64,000 bases of DNA from Candidatus Azophilus lithoversatilis (GCA_028278675.1 JAQAJJ010000008.1:1-64000); one strand, 5' to 3'; numbered from the stretch's first letter, positions 1 to 8,905 are shown. A program made the numbers and translations. Notes: generated by a model from the sequence alone, not told the origin.

Positions 1-124
1 CACCGGCGTCGGTGGTCGCCGTGCCGACCACGAACAGGCCTTCAGTGGCCAAACGATCAGCGATGTGGGCGCCGATGCCCCTGGAGGCACCGGTGACAAG
101 AGCGACTTTCGGCTGTTCTGCCAT
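1..124 (-). CDS. fabG: 3-oxoacyl-ACP reductase FabG (N-terminal fragment)
   Basis: NADPH-dependent reduction of 3-oxoacyl-ACP in fatty-acid elongation, cytoplasmic. Only the first 41 codons are in the window; the gene runs off the left edge. The visible part opens with MAEQPKVALVTGASRGIG, the beta1 strand and the glycine-rich TGxxxGIG cofactor loop of classical SDR enzymes. The start ATG lies 6 bp after the fabD stop on the same strand, the usual fabD-fabG order, which is why FabG is preferred over another SDR. Confidence 0.85.
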   Translation of the reverse strand, partial: MAEQPKVALVTGASRGIGAHIADRLATEGLFVVGTATTDAG

Positions 125-130
125 GGCCCT

Positions 131-1060
131 TCAAGCAGCCGCTGCTTCCAATTGACCGGCGAAACCGTCCGACGTGCCCAAGGCGCCTGCCGCCAAGGAG
201 CGGTCGATGCGGCGCGTCAGACCGCTCAACACCTTGCCGGGACCGCATTCCACCAAGTGGCTGACGCCGCCTGCGGCCAGCCGCCGCACGCACTCGATCC
301 AACGCACGGGTTCGCTGAGTTGGGCGAGCAGCCGCGTTTCGATGCCCTCGACGGTGTCGGCAATCCCGGCGTCAACGTTATGCACCACCGGAATCTGCGG
401 CGGGTTGAGGCGCACCCGATTCAGGGCCTCGGCAAGTCGCTCCCGAGCGGGGTTCATCAGGGCGCAGTGGAAAGGGCCGCTCACGTCCAGCATCACCGCT
501 CGCTTTGCCCCCCGCTCGCGGCAGTTGGCGACCGCCTGCTCGACCGCCTGCGCAGTCCCGGCGATCACCGTTTGTCCGGGGGCGTTGTAGTTGGCCGGCG
601 ACACCAGTCCGTCGGCCGCGGCGCAAGCCGCGTCGATGGCCTCGTCGTCGAGGCCCAAAATCGCCGCCATGGCACCCTCGCCTCGAGGGACCGCCTCCTG
701 CATCAATTCTCCGCGTCGCCGCACGAGGCGCACGGCATCGGCGAACGCCAAAGCGCCCGCGCAGGTGAGGGCTGAGTACTCACCGAGACTATGACCCGCC
801 ATCAGGGCCGGTTGCGGCCCGCCCTCGGCAAGCCAGACGTCCCAGAGCGCCACGCTGGCGGTCAGCAGCGCCGGCTGGGTCACCGCGGTGGCAGCCAATT
901 CAGCATCCGGGCCCTCGCAGACGATGCGCCAGAGGTCGATGCCGATGGCCTCGCCGGCTTCCGCAAACCGCTCGCGTACCGTCGCGTGGACGGCAGCCGC
1001 GTCGCTGAGCATGCCGACGAATTGAGAACCTTGGCCGGGGAAAACGAAACCGAGGCTCAT
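131..1060 (-). CDS. fabD: Malonyl-CoA:ACP transacylase FabD
   Basis: Transfers malonyl from CoA to acyl carrier protein, supplying extender units for fatty-acid synthesis. The 309-residue protein has the family's usual length. It starts with the FPGQGSQ motif, has the nucleophile elbow GHSLGEYS with Ser91, and the catalytic His198 in GPFHC. It is followed by fabG after 6 bp and preceded by rpmF. In most Gammaproteobacteria plsX and fabH lie between rpmF and fabD; here only 63 bp separate them, so those two genes have been lost or moved. Confidence 0.95.
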   Translation of the reverse strand: MSLGFVFPGQGSQFVGMLSDAAAVHATVRERFAEAGEAIGIDLWRIVCEGPDAELAATAVTQPALLTASVALWDVWLAEGGPQPALMAGHSLGEYSALTCAGALAFADAVRLVRRRGELMQEAVPRGEGAMAAILGLDDEAIDAACAAADGLVSPANYNAPGQTVIAGTAQAVEQAVANCRERGAKRAVMLDVSGPFHCALMNPARERLAEALNRVRLNPPQIPVVHNVDAGIADTVEGIETRLLAQLSEPVRWIECVRRLAAGGVSHLVECGPGKVLSGLTRRIDRSLAAGALGTSDGFAGQLEAAAA

Positions 1061-1123
1061 CGGGCGCAGTGGACTGCGAAAAAGTTGTCTTTGCCGAATA
1101 AGCCCAGCGGCGCCGGCGGCCCG

Positions 1124-1318
1124 CTATTCGTCATCGTCCTCATAGTCGTCAAGATTGACGACCTGCCGACCCCGGTAGAACCCCTCCGCAGTCACTTGGT
1201 GGCGGAGATGGGTTTCGCCGCTGGTCGGATCGGTCGAGAGCGCGGGGGCCTTCAGCCGGTCATGGGATCGGCGCTTGCCCCGCCGGGCTCGGGATACCTT
1301 GTTTTGCTGAACAGCCAT
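1124..1318 (-). CDS. rpmF: 50S ribosomal protein L32
   Basis: Small basic ribosomal protein of the large subunit, 64 residues. The N-terminus [20 protein letters not shown] is the conserved L32 signature. The C-terminal part ends in an acidic DDYEDDDE tail, longer than in E. coli. The zinc-ribbon cysteines of some L32 types are absent, as in most Gammaproteobacteria. It lies downstream of yceD and upstream of fabD on the same strand, so it is probably co-transcribed with both. Confidence 0.95.
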   Translation of the reverse strand: MAVQQNKVSRARRGKRRSHDRLKAPALSTDPTSGETHLRHQVTAEGFYRGRQVVNLDDYEDDDE

Positions 1319-1346
1319 CTGTCCCTCCTAGTTGTTGCCCGCTTTC

Positions 1347-1440
1347 CATGAAACAAACGGAGACCGCTTCATAGCTGGCCGGTCTCTTCTGCGGCATCAG
1401 CGCCGCGCCGGACTGCGGTGAGCCAACGGCTTCCATGCGC
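1347..1440 (+). repeat. R2 dispersed repeat, divergent copy at the yceD 3' end
   Basis: This stretch aligns along its whole length with the R2 units at 14539-14780 and 24408-24501. It shares the start CTTTCCATGAAACAAACGGA (other copies CTTCCATGGAACAAATGGA), an internal CTGGC-GGT block, TCAGCGCCGCGCCG, and a closing GGCTTCCATG. It covers the last codons and stop of yceD on the opposite strand, so the final residues of YceD (after WKPL) appear to be encoded by the repeat. Confidence 0.7.
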
Positions 1441-1972
1441 CAAGGGCCGCGAAGGGCTTCATCATTTCCGGTTCGACCTCAGCACTAGGTGCCGGAGTCA
1501 GCGTAGGCGGCGCTTGGGGGCAATCCGCCTTCGAGCAGGGTCGTTCCGGCAGCGCCAGGATCAACTCGTCCTCAACCAGCTCCACAATGCCCGCTTCGTC
1601 GCCATCGACGCAAAGCACATCGTGCGCCGCGCCCAAGCGGGTGGCCTCCGCCTCGCTGGCGGCAATGACCACCGAAAAGTCCGACTCCAAGCCGATGCGA
1701 ACTGGCTCCAAGCACCGGTGACACGCAACGGTCACGCCAGCGGCCAGCTCTCCGTCCATCAGCAGGAGGCCTTGTCCGTCAAAGCGGAATTGGAGCCGGA
1801 CCCGGATGGCCTCCGAGCAGTCGCACAAGGCGCTGAACCGCTTCAAGGCCAGCGCATCGACGGCGCGGCTGATTCGAGCCTTCCGCCCGGCCATTTCGGA
1901 CAATCGGAAGCGTTCCTGCAACTGGCTCAGCGCCCGCCTCCAACCCGGCGGATGGACATGGGCGCGCATCAT
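1397..1972 (-). CDS. yceD: YceD / DUF177 family protein (23S rRNA accumulation protein)
   Basis: Member of the DUF177 family linked to 23S rRNA accumulation and usually co-transcribed with rpmF. Seen here: a CxxC-type pair in VACHRCLEPV, the acidic VEDELILALP block characteristic of YceD, and a second cysteine cluster CSKADC. I chose the first of two adjacent ATGs at 1972 because the residues that follow (HPPGWRRALSQLQERF) fit the N-terminal helix of the family; the frame stays open further upstream without matching it. The C-terminus KPFAALGAWK would be the normal end, and the extra residues after it fall in an R2 repeat copy. rpmF follows 78 bp downstream. Confidence 0.85.
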   Translation of the reverse strand: MMRAHVHPPGWRRALSQLQERFRLSEMAGRKARISRAVDALALKRFSALCDCSEAIRVRLQFRFDGQGLLLMDGELAAGVTVACHRCLEPVRIGLESDFSVVIAASEAEATRLGAAHDVLCVDGDEAGIVELVEDELILALPERPCSKADCPQAPPTLTPAPSAEVEPEMMKPFAALGAWKPLAHRSPARR

Positions 1973-2008
1973 AGGTATCGGCGCGAAGCCTGTAAAGGTA
2001 TTCTTACC

Positions 2009-2096
2009 AGGCGATGCCGGAGACCAAGGAGAACGTGCGCGGCGCGCAAGTTGACTCACATGGCAACTCCTCCCGCGACCACGAGAACTAGACACC
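2009..2096 (+). repeat. R1 dispersed repeat, copy A (between yceD and yceF)
   Basis: It begins with an imperfect version of the GAGGCGATGCCTC hairpin head, then GAGACCAAGGAG, and carries the core GCGCAAGTTGACTC followed by GGCAACTCCTCCCGCGACC and a closing AACTAG. It aligns with copies at 4399, 14222, 20609, 35704 (reverse), 49648 and 62041 (reverse). It lies in the divergent yceD/yceF gap and ends 23 bp before the yceF ATG, pointing towards it. Confidence 0.75.
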
Positions 2097-2119
2097 CAGA
2101 CGAGATGCAGTCCCGCGCC

Positions 2120-2710
2120 ATGACCGAACTCATCCTCGCCTCCTGCTCGCGGTATCGCCGAGAACTGCTGGAACGCCTGGGCCTGCCGTTCGGGGTGCTG
2201 AACCCCGACATCGACGAAACTCCCCATCGCGACGAAACCGCAGAAGCGCTGGTGATCCGACTGGCCGCCGCCAAGGCAGCCAGGATCGCCGCGGTTCGCC
2301 CCGAAGCGATCATCATCGCCTCTGACCAAGTGGCAGTGGTGGACGATCCGCAGGGCAGTGCGATTCTCGGCAAGCCGGGGGGCCGCGCCGGGGCCATCGC
2401 CCAATTGGCTCGCCTGTCCGGGCGTCGGGCGCGTTTTCTCACCAGCCTTTGCGTGCGCGAGCCGAGCGGTGGCCAACAAATCGAAGCCGAGACCACCGAG
2501 GTCCTTTTCCGAACGCTGAGCCACCGGGAAATCGCCGGCTACGTGGACCGCGACAGGCCTTTCGACTGTGCGGGCTCTTTCCGCTCGGAGGGACTCGGCA
2601 TCGCCCTGTTCAAACGCATCGAAGGCAACGACCCCAACGCCCTGATCGGCTTGCCGCTGATCCGCCTATGCCACATGCTGCGCCGCGTCGGCTTGGATCC
2701 ATTGGGCTGA
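2120..2710 (+). CDS. yceF: Maf-type nucleotide pyrophosphatase YceF
   Basis: House-cleaning pyrophosphatase of the Maf family. By neighbourhood (next to yceD and rluC) and sequence it belongs to the YceF branch, which acts on 7-methyl-GTP. The 196-residue protein has the N-terminal LILASCSRYRRELLERLG substrate loop, DETP, the SDQVAV catalytic-aspartate motif, and the CAGSFRSEG and GLPL motifs of the C-terminal half. ATG at 2120 is chosen because it places LILAS at the usual position; in-frame ATGs at 2105 and 2060 would add residues encoded by the R1 repeat region. It is convergent with rluC. Confidence 0.9.
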   Translation: MTELILASCSRYRRELLERLGLPFGVLNPDIDETPHRDETAEALVIRLAAAKAARIAAVRPEAIIIASDQVAVVDDPQGSAILGKPGGRAGAIAQLARLSGRRARFLTSLCVREPSGGQQIEAETTEVLFRTLSHREIAGYVDRDRPFDCAGSFRSEGLGIALFKRIEGNDPNALIGLPLIRLCHMLRRVGLDPLG

Positions 2711-2810
2711 ATGACAGATTTCACCGAACCAAATAAAGACAATTGGTTAAAAGTGCTCTGTTGCTAAGTCCGACAGGCGGCTAGTGTGCCGTCAACCCAC
2801 TCATGTCTCT

Positions 2811-2885
2811 GTTTGATTCCGGCGGTTGGCGTAAGGGCTCCCCTTTCGGCTCAACGAGAATCAAACTGAGTCACTGCCAACCGCC
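2811..2885 (-). other. Interleaved inverted repeats with pseudoknot topology at the rluC 3' end
   Basis: Two perfect complementary pairs are interleaved rather than nested. GTTTGATTC (2811-2819) pairs with GAATCAAAC (2858-2866), and GGCGGTTGGC (2821-2830) pairs with GCCAACCGCC (2876-2885). The order a-b-a'-b' is that of an H-type pseudoknot. One arm of each lies in the last codons of rluC, the other in the 150-bp gap between the convergent yceF and rluC. It may act as a transcript end or a protective 3' structure; no T-run for a standard terminator is seen. Confidence 0.5.
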
Positions 2886-3823
2886 TCGCCCGACAGTCGC
2901 GTCCAGGACTCGGCGAACACCGGCGGCAACGGCGCCTCAAAGCGACGGTTGGCGCCGTCCCACTCGAAGCTGAGGCGCCCGGCGTGCAGGCACAAGCGGT
3001 TGACTTCGGCGACCTTCGAGCAGTGCTTTGAAGCGGTCGTCCCATATTTGTCCTCGCCCAGCACCGGATGGCCGCTCGAGGCCGCGTGAACGCGAATTTG
3101 ATGGGTGCGCCCGCTGTGCAGGCGGGCGCTCAGCCAAGAGGCCGCAGCGCATTCGCGCAACACATTGAACGTGGTTCGCGCTGGCTTGCCCTGCGCACTA
3201 ACGCGCACCCGGCGTTCGCCGGCGGCCGTCACGAAGCGGAGCAAAGGTCGTTCAACAACGGTCTGGCGACGCGGCCAGGGCCCGGACACAAGCAGTTCAT
3301 AGGACTTGCGCATCCGCCGTTCCCTCAGCAGCCGGTGCAGTTCCGAAAGCGCCGCACGGGACTTGGCGATCATCAGGCATCCGGATGTGTCCCGATCAAG
3401 TCGGTGCGCCAACTCAAGAAATCGCTCGCTGCGCCCAACGCGCAACGCTTCTATGAGGCCGAGTTGGATGCCGCTGCCGCCGTGCACGGCGAGGCCGGAC
3501 GGCTTGTCGATGACGAGCAGGCGCTCGTCCTCATAGAGAACGCGCCGATCAAGACCGGCAATCAAAGGCTGCCCAGGCACTGCCGGCGCGGACAGGTGCG
3601 CGGTCCGCACTGGCGGAATGCGGACGCTGTCGCCGGCTGCGAGCCGTTGGCGGGGGTCGGCCCGAGCGCCGTTCAGGCGCACTTCGCCCCGCCGCAGCAT
3701 GCGGTAAATGCGCACCTTTGGAACGCCCTTCAGCCGACGGATGAGAAAGTTGTCGATGCGCTGACCTGCGTCGTCACCGTCGATTTGGACATAGCGCACC
3801 GAATGGCTGACCGAAGCGTTCAT
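2861..3823 (-). CDS. rluC: 23S rRNA pseudouridine synthase RluC
   Basis: Makes pseudouridines in 23S rRNA (positions 955, 2504 and 2580 in E. coli). The 320-residue protein has an N-terminal S4 RNA-binding domain (QRIDNFL...RMLRRGEVRLNGAR), the VIDKPSGLAVHGGSG motif and the catalytic aspartate motif HRLDRDTSG. It lies divergent to rne as in E. coli. ATG at 3823 gives MNASVSHSVRYVQI, the expected N-terminus; an upstream ATG at 3904 would read through a perfect palindrome and is unlikely. The 3' end carries an interleaved inverted repeat. Confidence 0.92.
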   Translation of the reverse strand: MNASVSHSVRYVQIDGDDAGQRIDNFLIRRLKGVPKVRIYRMLRRGEVRLNGARADPRQRLAAGDSVRIPPVRTAHLSAPAVPGQPLIAGLDRRVLYEDERLLVIDKPSGLAVHGGSGIQLGLIEALRVGRSERFLELAHRLDRDTSGCLMIAKSRAALSELHRLLRERRMRKSYELLVSGPWPRRQTVVERPLLRFVTAAGERRVRVSAQGKPARTTFNVLRECAAASWLSARLHSGRTHQIRVHAASSGHPVLGEDKYGTTASKHCSKVAEVNRLCLHAGRLSFEWDGANRRFEAPLPPVFAESWTRLSGEAVGSDSV

Positions 3824-3855
3824 GACACCGAAGTCTGGCGCCAGCCAAACCCCAA

Positions 3856-3889
3856 GCGAACGCTCGGCCCCCAAGGGCCGAGCGTTCGC
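3856..3889. repeat. Perfect 15-bp palindrome with CCAA loop (REP-like)
   Basis: GCGAACGCTCGGCCC at 3856-3870 pairs perfectly with 3875-3889 around a CCAA loop. A related palindrome with the same GGCCCCCAAGGGCC core occurs at 29410-29439. The flank just upstream here (GCCAAACCCCAAGCG) is also similar to that of the other copy, so this is a dispersed repeat rather than a chance hairpin. It lies between the rluC start and the predicted rne promoter. Confidence 0.7.
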
Positions 3890-3891
3890 AT

Positions 3892-3920
3892 TTGCCGGGC
3901 CCAATCCTTGCTGCTATGAT
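3892..3920 (+). promoter_or_regulatory. Probable sigma-70 promoter of rne
   Basis: TTGCCG at 3892-3897 and TATGAT at 3915-3920 are separated by exactly 17 bp and read towards rne. Transcription would start near 3927, giving a leader of about 570 nt. Long rne leaders are known in E. coli, where the leader mediates autoregulation by RNase E. The promoter starts two bases after the palindrome at 3856-3889. Apart from this promoter and the R1 copy, 3824-4499 holds nothing recognisable. Confidence 0.5.
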
Positions 3921-4398
3921 GCGCGGCGACAAAAGACGGGCGATGAACGCAATGCGGCCCCGGACGCGGTGGACCAGGGCGCGGCAAGGACGAAGTTGAA
4001 TTCACTGACATCCACCAAATATCTGACTTGACCATTGAGCCAACGATAGACCCAACTAACTGACGATCAACGGATCAACAAACGCAAACACTGAATTGAA
4101 ACCAGCGCCTTGCGGTCAATGCAAGACCTGGAACGGAAAAACTCGGGTCGCGGCGCCAATTCGCCGCGGTCCCAAACGCGCGAAACGCAACGCCAGCCAG
4201 CAACGAGCAAAGCCGTTGGGCTTAGGGATGCCAACCAGCACTATTTGTTCCGACACGCCGCCGCCCCTGAGATGGGGTGCCGACAGTCCGCTGACCACTC
4301 CTCCTGCGCTCGCCTTCTGCTGAATCTCGGCCACTGAGGCCGAGGCTCCGTCAAAACGCCTCCGTTCCCGCCTAGCCGCTTCCGGCGCCTCAAGCCCA

Positions 4399-4492
4399 AC
4401 GAGGCGATGCCTCGGACCAACAACAAGATGGTCGCCAAGCGCAAAGGTTAACTCAAGTGGCAACCTTGTTCCCGCGATCAAGACAACTAGGA
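4399..4492 (+). repeat. R1 dispersed repeat, copy B (rne leader)
   Basis: It starts with the perfect hairpin head GAGGCGATGCCTC (4401-4413), continues GGACCAACAAC, and carries the core AAGCGCAAAGGTTAACTC with GGCAACCTTG, CCGCGATCAAG and ACAACTAG. It ends 7 bp before the rne ATG, so the rne ribosome-binding region (GGAAG) immediately follows the element and the repeat is part of the rne mRNA leader. Confidence 0.8.
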
Positions 4493-4499
4493 AGATGCT

Positions 4500-7001
4500 A
4501 TGAAGCGCATGCTTATCAACGCCACCCAACCCGAAGAGTTGCGGGTGGCTCTGGTCGATGGCCAGAAACTCTACGACCTCGACATCGAAAACCGCCGCCG
4601 GGAACGCAAGCAGGGCAATGTTTACAAAGCCAAGGTCATTCGCATTGAACCAAGCCTGGAGGCGGCCTTCGTCGACTTCGGCCCGGAAAAGCGCGGTTTT
4701 CTGCCCCTGAAGGACATCGCCCCGCAGAACTTGGATGCGTCAAAGTCCAGCGATGAAGGCGCCCGCAAGCAAATCCAGGACCTGATCAAGGAAGGGCAGC
4801 AACTCATCGTCCAAGTGGAGAAGGAGGAGCGCGGCACCAAGGGCGCTGCAGTCACCACCTTCGTCAGCATGGCGGGGCGTTACATGGTGCTGATGCCCAC
4901 CGACCCCCGGGCCGGTGGCGTCTCGCGACGGGTCTCCGTCAAGGATCGCGGCGAACTGCGTGAGACCTTGGCGCAACTCGACATCCCCTCCGGCATGGGC
5001 GTCATCATACGCACCGCCGGCGTCGGCCGAAGCGTTGAGGAACTGCAATGGGACCTCGATTACCTGCTGAATCTGTGGAAGGCCATTGTTGATGCCGGCG
5101 ACAAGGAAAACGCGCCGAAGCTGCTCTACGCCGAGAACAACCTCATCCTGCGCGCCATTCGGGACTATCTCGGCAAGGACATCGGCGAACTGACGATCGA
5201 CAACCAGGCCGCCTATGACGAAGCCTTGAGCTTCGTCGATCAGGTCATGCCGAACTACCGGCAGCGGGTGAAGTTCTACGACGAGGCCATCCCGCTCTTC
5301 ACTCGCTACCAAATCGAGAGCCAGATCGCCAGCGCCTTCAACCGCACGGTCAAGCTGCCCTCCGGAGGTTCAGTGGTCTTCGATCCCACCGAAGCGCTGA
5401 TGGCCATCGACATCAACTCGGCCCGAGCCACCAAGGGCGCGGATATCGAGGAGACGGCTCTGAACACCAACCTCGAAGCGGCGGAGGAAGTGGCGCGGCA
5501 GTTGCGCTTGCGCGATGTCGGCGGCTTGATCGTCATCGACTTCATCGACATGTCGAGCACCGAAAACCAAAAGACGGTCGAGAACACCATGCGCAACGCG
5601 CTGCAGCCCGACCGCGCCCGGGTGCAGATCGGCCGCATCTCCCAATTCGGCCTAATGCAGATGTCGCGCCAGCGGCTGCGCCCCTCCTTGGAGGAGCTGA
5701 CTACCGAAGTCTGCCCAAGGTGCAGTGGCCAAGGCCGCATACAGGACGTCAAGTCGCTGGCACTCGCCATACTGCGCATTGTCGAGGAGGAGTCCTTGAA
5801 GGAGCGCAGTTCCAAGATCCGGGCACTGGTGCCGCTGAACGTCGCCGCCTTCCTGCTCAATGAGAAGCGCACCGAGGTGGCTGACATCGAACGGCGCAGC
5901 CAAACCCACATCGTCATCGTCCCCAACGTCAACATGGAAACCCCGCAGTACGAAGTGCAGCGCATCCGCGACGACCACGAAGTGGACGACCTCGACGTGC
6001 CGAGCTACGAACTGACCGATTCGACCATCGCTTCGGCCGACGAGCCAATAGCCAGCGACGCTCCCAGCGCACGAGAGCAGCCGGCGGTGCGGGCGGTGCG
6101 CCCACCCGCGCCAACGGCGAAGGCACCTGAGCCGGAAAAGGCCGGCGACCGGAAAACCGGGCTGTTCAACAAACTGGTGTCCAGCCTGTTCTCGGATGGC
6201 GGCGCATCAGCCAGCAAGAACGCAGCCGAGGATCGGCGCGCATCAAAAGCCAAGCCAGCCCCCAAGCGCCAGGACCGAAGGCAGGCCAAGGACGGCGACG
6301 GCGACCGGAAAAAGGCTAAGGGCAGCGCCTCGAGGCGTGGCGGCAGAGGGGGCAGGGGCAGCGCCAAGGACGCCAAATCCAAAAGCGAGGATCGCCCAAG
6401 CGAACGCAAGGCGATGCGCAAGAACGGCGAACGGCAGCCTGGGCGACGCCGTCGCGAACAGAAAGCCGCCGATGGCGAGCCCCAAACCCGGCGGGCAGCG
6501 GGTGGCAGGAATGGCGATCACCAAGGCCAAGACCGCCAAAGGCAACGAAGTAAGGAAGAGGATCAATCCGTTGCTGCGCCTGCCGAGGAGAAGGCGGCTC
6601 GCGCCCCGGACGAGGAGGCGCTGGCCCAGAGCAAGCGGCGGCCGCGCCGAAACCGGAGCAAGGTCGCCGAGGAGGCCCGCCAAGGAGAAGGTGGCCAAAA
6701 GCGGCGCGAATCGGCCACCGACGAGGCTAGGGCAACTGCGCAAGCGGTGGCCGCGCCCAAGGCCGCACCGCCAGCGCCGGAACCGCCCCAACCTCCCGCG
6801 CAGCCACAGACTGCCGACACGAAAGCCGAGCAAAGACCAGCCGCCGACAAGGCGCCTGCGGCCAAGATGGCCAACCCTGCGCCGGCGAGCGACGCGGCTT
6901 CAAGTGATGCGGCACAAGCGCCCGCTCCATCCCGAGCATTGAATGATCCCCGGGTCATGCGCAGGCAACAACGGGAGGAAGCGCTGAAGACTTCCGGCTA
7001 G
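4500..7001 (+). CDS. rne: Ribonuclease E
   Basis: Endoribonuclease at the heart of mRNA decay and rRNA/tRNA maturation, acting at the inner membrane as degradosome scaffold. The 833-residue protein has the S1 domain near residues 35-125, the DNase I-like catalytic part with MAIDINS (about 300) and IVIDFIDM (about 346) supplying the metal-binding aspartates, and the Zn-link CPRCSGQG near 405. From about residue 520 it is a low-complexity Lys/Arg/Ala-rich tail with an RRGGRGGRG stretch, shorter than the E. coli tail (1061 residues in total there). The start [13 protein letters not shown] is canonical. Confidence 0.95.
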   Translation: MKRMLINATQPEELRVALVDGQKLYDLDIENRRRERKQGNVYKAKVIRIEPSLEAAFVDFGPEKRGFLPLKDIAPQNLDASKSSDEGARKQIQDLIKEGQQLIVQVEKEERGTKGAAVTTFVSMAGRYMVLMPTDPRAGGVSRRVSVKDRGELRETLAQLDIPSGMGVIIRTAGVGRSVEELQWDLDYLLNLWKAIVDAGDKENAPKLLYAENNLILRAIRDYLGKDIGELTIDNQAAYDEALSFVDQVMPNYRQRVKFYDEAIPLFTRYQIESQIASAFNRTVKLPSGGSVVFDPTEALMAIDINSARATKGADIEETALNTNLEAAEEVARQLRLRDVGGLIVIDFIDMSSTENQKTVENTMRNALQPDRARVQIGRISQFGLMQMSRQRLRPSLEELTTEVCPRCSGQGRIQDVKSLALAILRIVEEESLKERSSKIRALVPLNVAAFLLNEKRTEVADIERRSQTHIVIVPNVNMETPQYEVQRIRDDHEVDDLDVPSYELTDSTIASADEPIASDAPSAREQPAVRAVRPPAPTAKAPEPEKAGDRKTGLFNKLVSSLFSDGGASASKNAAEDRRASKAKPAPKRQDRRQAKDGDGDRKKAKGSASRRGGRGGRGSAKDAKSKSEDRPSERKAMRKNGERQPGRRRREQKAADGEPQTRRAAGGRNGDHQGQDRQRQRSKEEDQSVAAPAEEKAARAPDEEALAQSKRRPRRNRSKVAEEARQGEGGQKRRESATDEARATAQAVAAPKAAPPAPEPPQPPAQPQTADTKAEQRPAADKAPAAKMANPAPASDAASSDAAQAPAPSRALNDPRVMRRQQREEALKTSG

Positions 7002-7013
7002 TGAGGCGGGAAG

Positions 7014-8036
7014 CTAGTCGGACAGGACGCTCGGCTCCAGCTCGAGATCAACGCCGAAGCGCTCGCGCACGGATCGCCGGACCTGCTCGCCGAGTGCGAG
7101 GAAGTCCGGCCCGCGCCCTTCACCGAAGTTGATCAACACCAGCGGCTGCCGATGCCAAACGCCTACTCGGTCCCATCGCTGCCCTTTCCATCCGCATCGG
7201 TCGATAAGCTGCGCCGCGGCCAGCTTCACCCCGCCCGCGACCGGGTGAGCCACCAGGCCGGGCTCGCTTCCCGCAAGGCGCTCAGCTTGGCCGGGGTCAA
7301 CAATCGGATTCTTGAAGAAGCTGCCCAGATTCCCCCAATGCCGGGGATCAGGCAGCTTGCGTCGGCGAATGCGGATGACCGCTTCGGCCACCTGCCGTGG
7401 TGTCGGCTTGGTCACGCCCTGCCGCTGCAACTCCAACTCGACATCGGGATAGTCAAGGCGCATCGCCAGGCGGCGGGCCAGCCGCAAAGTTAAGGAGAGC
7501 ACCGCGTAGCGGACGGGATCGGCCTTGAACAGGCTGTCCCGGTAGCCGAATCCACAGGCCTCCGCAGCCAAGGTCCGCACCCGGTTTTCGACCCGGTCAA
7601 ACACTCTCACCTCGACGATCCGCTCGGACAATTCAACGCCATAAGCGCCGATGTTCTGAACTGGCGCGGCACCGGCACTGCCCGGAATCAGCGCCAGGTT
7701 CTCCAAGCCGGCCCACCCCTGCCCGAGACTGTAGCGAACCACGCCATGCCAGCCCTCCCCGGCCGCAGCGGTCAGCAACGCCTCCCCGCCACGAGCGCGG
7801 AGTCTTAGGCCACGCCAAGCGGCAAGCACCACCGGCTGGTCCAGGCGTTCCGGCAAAACCACGTTGCTGCCCTGGCCCAGCACCATGGTTCGTTCGCCAC
7901 CATGCCGCAACGCTGCCACCAAGCCAGCTTCTGAACCGGCCACGCAAAGCCGATCAGCGACGCAGGGCACGCCGAGGGTGTTGGGCACCGGCCCCGGGGC
8001 AAAATACTGGGATGCGCAGGCCATAGCGTCATTCAT
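7014..8036 (-). CDS. murB: UDP-N-acetylenolpyruvoylglucosamine reductase MurB
   Basis: FAD- and NADPH-dependent reduction that completes UDP-MurNAc in peptidoglycan synthesis. The 340-residue protein is the long (type I, E. coli-like) form: N-terminal NTLGVPC, the FAD-binding VLGQGSNVVLPE, GSAGAAPVQNIGAYGVE, GYRDSLFK, and the LGSFFKNP motif with the catalytic serine. It is convergent with rne, with the stop codons 12 bp apart. In Pseudomonas murB follows kdsB; here about 1.7 kb containing a decayed gene and an SDR gene lies between kdsB and murB. Confidence 0.95.
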   Translation of the reverse strand: MNDAMACASQYFAPGPVPNTLGVPCVADRLCVAGSEAGLVAALRHGGERTMVLGQGSNVVLPERLDQPVVLAAWRGLRLRARGGEALLTAAAGEGWHGVVRYSLGQGWAGLENLALIPGSAGAAPVQNIGAYGVELSERIVEVRVFDRVENRVRTLAAEACGFGYRDSLFKADPVRYAVLSLTLRLARRLAMRLDYPDVELELQRQGVTKPTPRQVAEAVIRIRRRKLPDPRHWGNLGSFFKNPIVDPGQAERLAGSEPGLVAHPVAGGVKLAAAQLIDRCGWKGQRWDRVGVWHRQPLVLINFGEGRGPDFLALGEQVRRSVRERFGVDLELEPSVLSD

Positions 8037-8090
8037 GGTACGCCAGCCGCTGCACTGCCCGCCAACCCCCCCATCAAGAACGCACGACCG

Positions 8091-8222
8091 ATGCGGACAG
8101 CTAGGTTCACAAGGGATGATCCCGCAGCCAAGTTTGCCCGCGCCTTGCTGAACAGTCCGGCGGGTGCCTTGCAGGGCAACATTCGCCAGAACATTGTCCC
8201 GCTGCTTGACGCCATAGGGTGA
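8091..8222 (+). CDS. Short hypothetical ORF, 43 residues
   Basis: ATG at 8091 opens a 43-codon frame ending LLDAIG. Its stop overlaps a GTG of the next frame in the sequence GTGA. The translation is rich in Ala, Arg and Leu (for example AAKFARALLNSPAGALQGNI) and looks like a genuine protein segment, but I do not recognise it. It may be an upstream piece of the decayed methylase-like gene that follows, or a small gene of its own. No ribosome-binding site is evident. Confidence 0.25.
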   Translation: MRTARFTRDDPAAKFARALLNSPAGALQGNIRQNIVPLLDAIG

Positions 8223-8905
8223 ACAGCATCCTGTTCTACCGGACTACTGACGGCATCGCCGGCATCGATCTACCGCAGCCAGGCACTCTGATTGAGGTGA
8301 AACAAGTGGGCATGGCCCTTCCGGACAAGCCCGGAGGCCGGAATGAATCGCCCCAAGAACAACTGGGAGGGCACCTCCATGCCGACGGACTTTCCTCGCA
8401 GCTGCCGTTGGCGGCGGGGCGGGCCCGCACATTGGTGCTGCATCCGATCGCCGGCGATCCCATGCGCGGTGCCCGCGCCCGTCCGGGGCCGGCGGTCCTC
8501 GGCAACACCGGCTACTATTTTCTGGCAAGCTCAGCATAGGAAGCCACTCATTTGGTGGCGCTGCTCACGCTGCTCAATGGCCAGCCTTGGGCAAAGCGTT
8601 CGACCAAGCACGGGAGTCAGGGCGTTTTTTTCCGTGCATCCTCGGCGAAAAATCCCCATCCCGCGCTTCGACGCCAGCGACCCGCACCATCTGCGCCCAG
8701 CCGACGCCTGCATTCGAACGGAGCGCCTCATCGCCCGAGAGATTCGTCGTTGGAACGCGCCCCGCATCTGGCAGGCCGGCGCCTCCAAGCGACTGCGCAA
8801 CCTGCTCCCGGAAGCTGGCCTGGCCGCTGAATTGAACGACGCAGCGGCGGCGGTGCTGCCCCAGCACGCCGTTTTCCAGAGCCTTCGGCTTGGAGAGCGC
8901 GAGGG
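8219..8905 (+). pseudogene. Decayed DNA-methylase/restriction-enzyme-like C-terminal remnant
   Basis: Reading through three frames gives pieces that join in order: PAVLGNTGYYFLAS, then (new frame after a stop) EATHLVALLTLLNG, then LGKAFDQARESGRFF, then VHPRRKIPIPRFDASDPHH. The IPIPRFD-DP-H motif after a KAF-QARE helix resembles the C-terminal part of N-6 adenine DNA methylase/Eco57I-like proteins; this is a match from memory. One frame change falls in a run of seven T at about 8630. With several shifts, one stop and no N-terminal catalytic domain, this is a remnant. It lies between murB and an SDR gene. Confidence 0.5.

Noticed and set aside
2041-2096. R1 as a mobile promoter with TTGACT as -35 box
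   Set aside because: No matching -10 hexamer at 16-18 bp is shared among copies, and TTGACT is changed in copies B, C and D.
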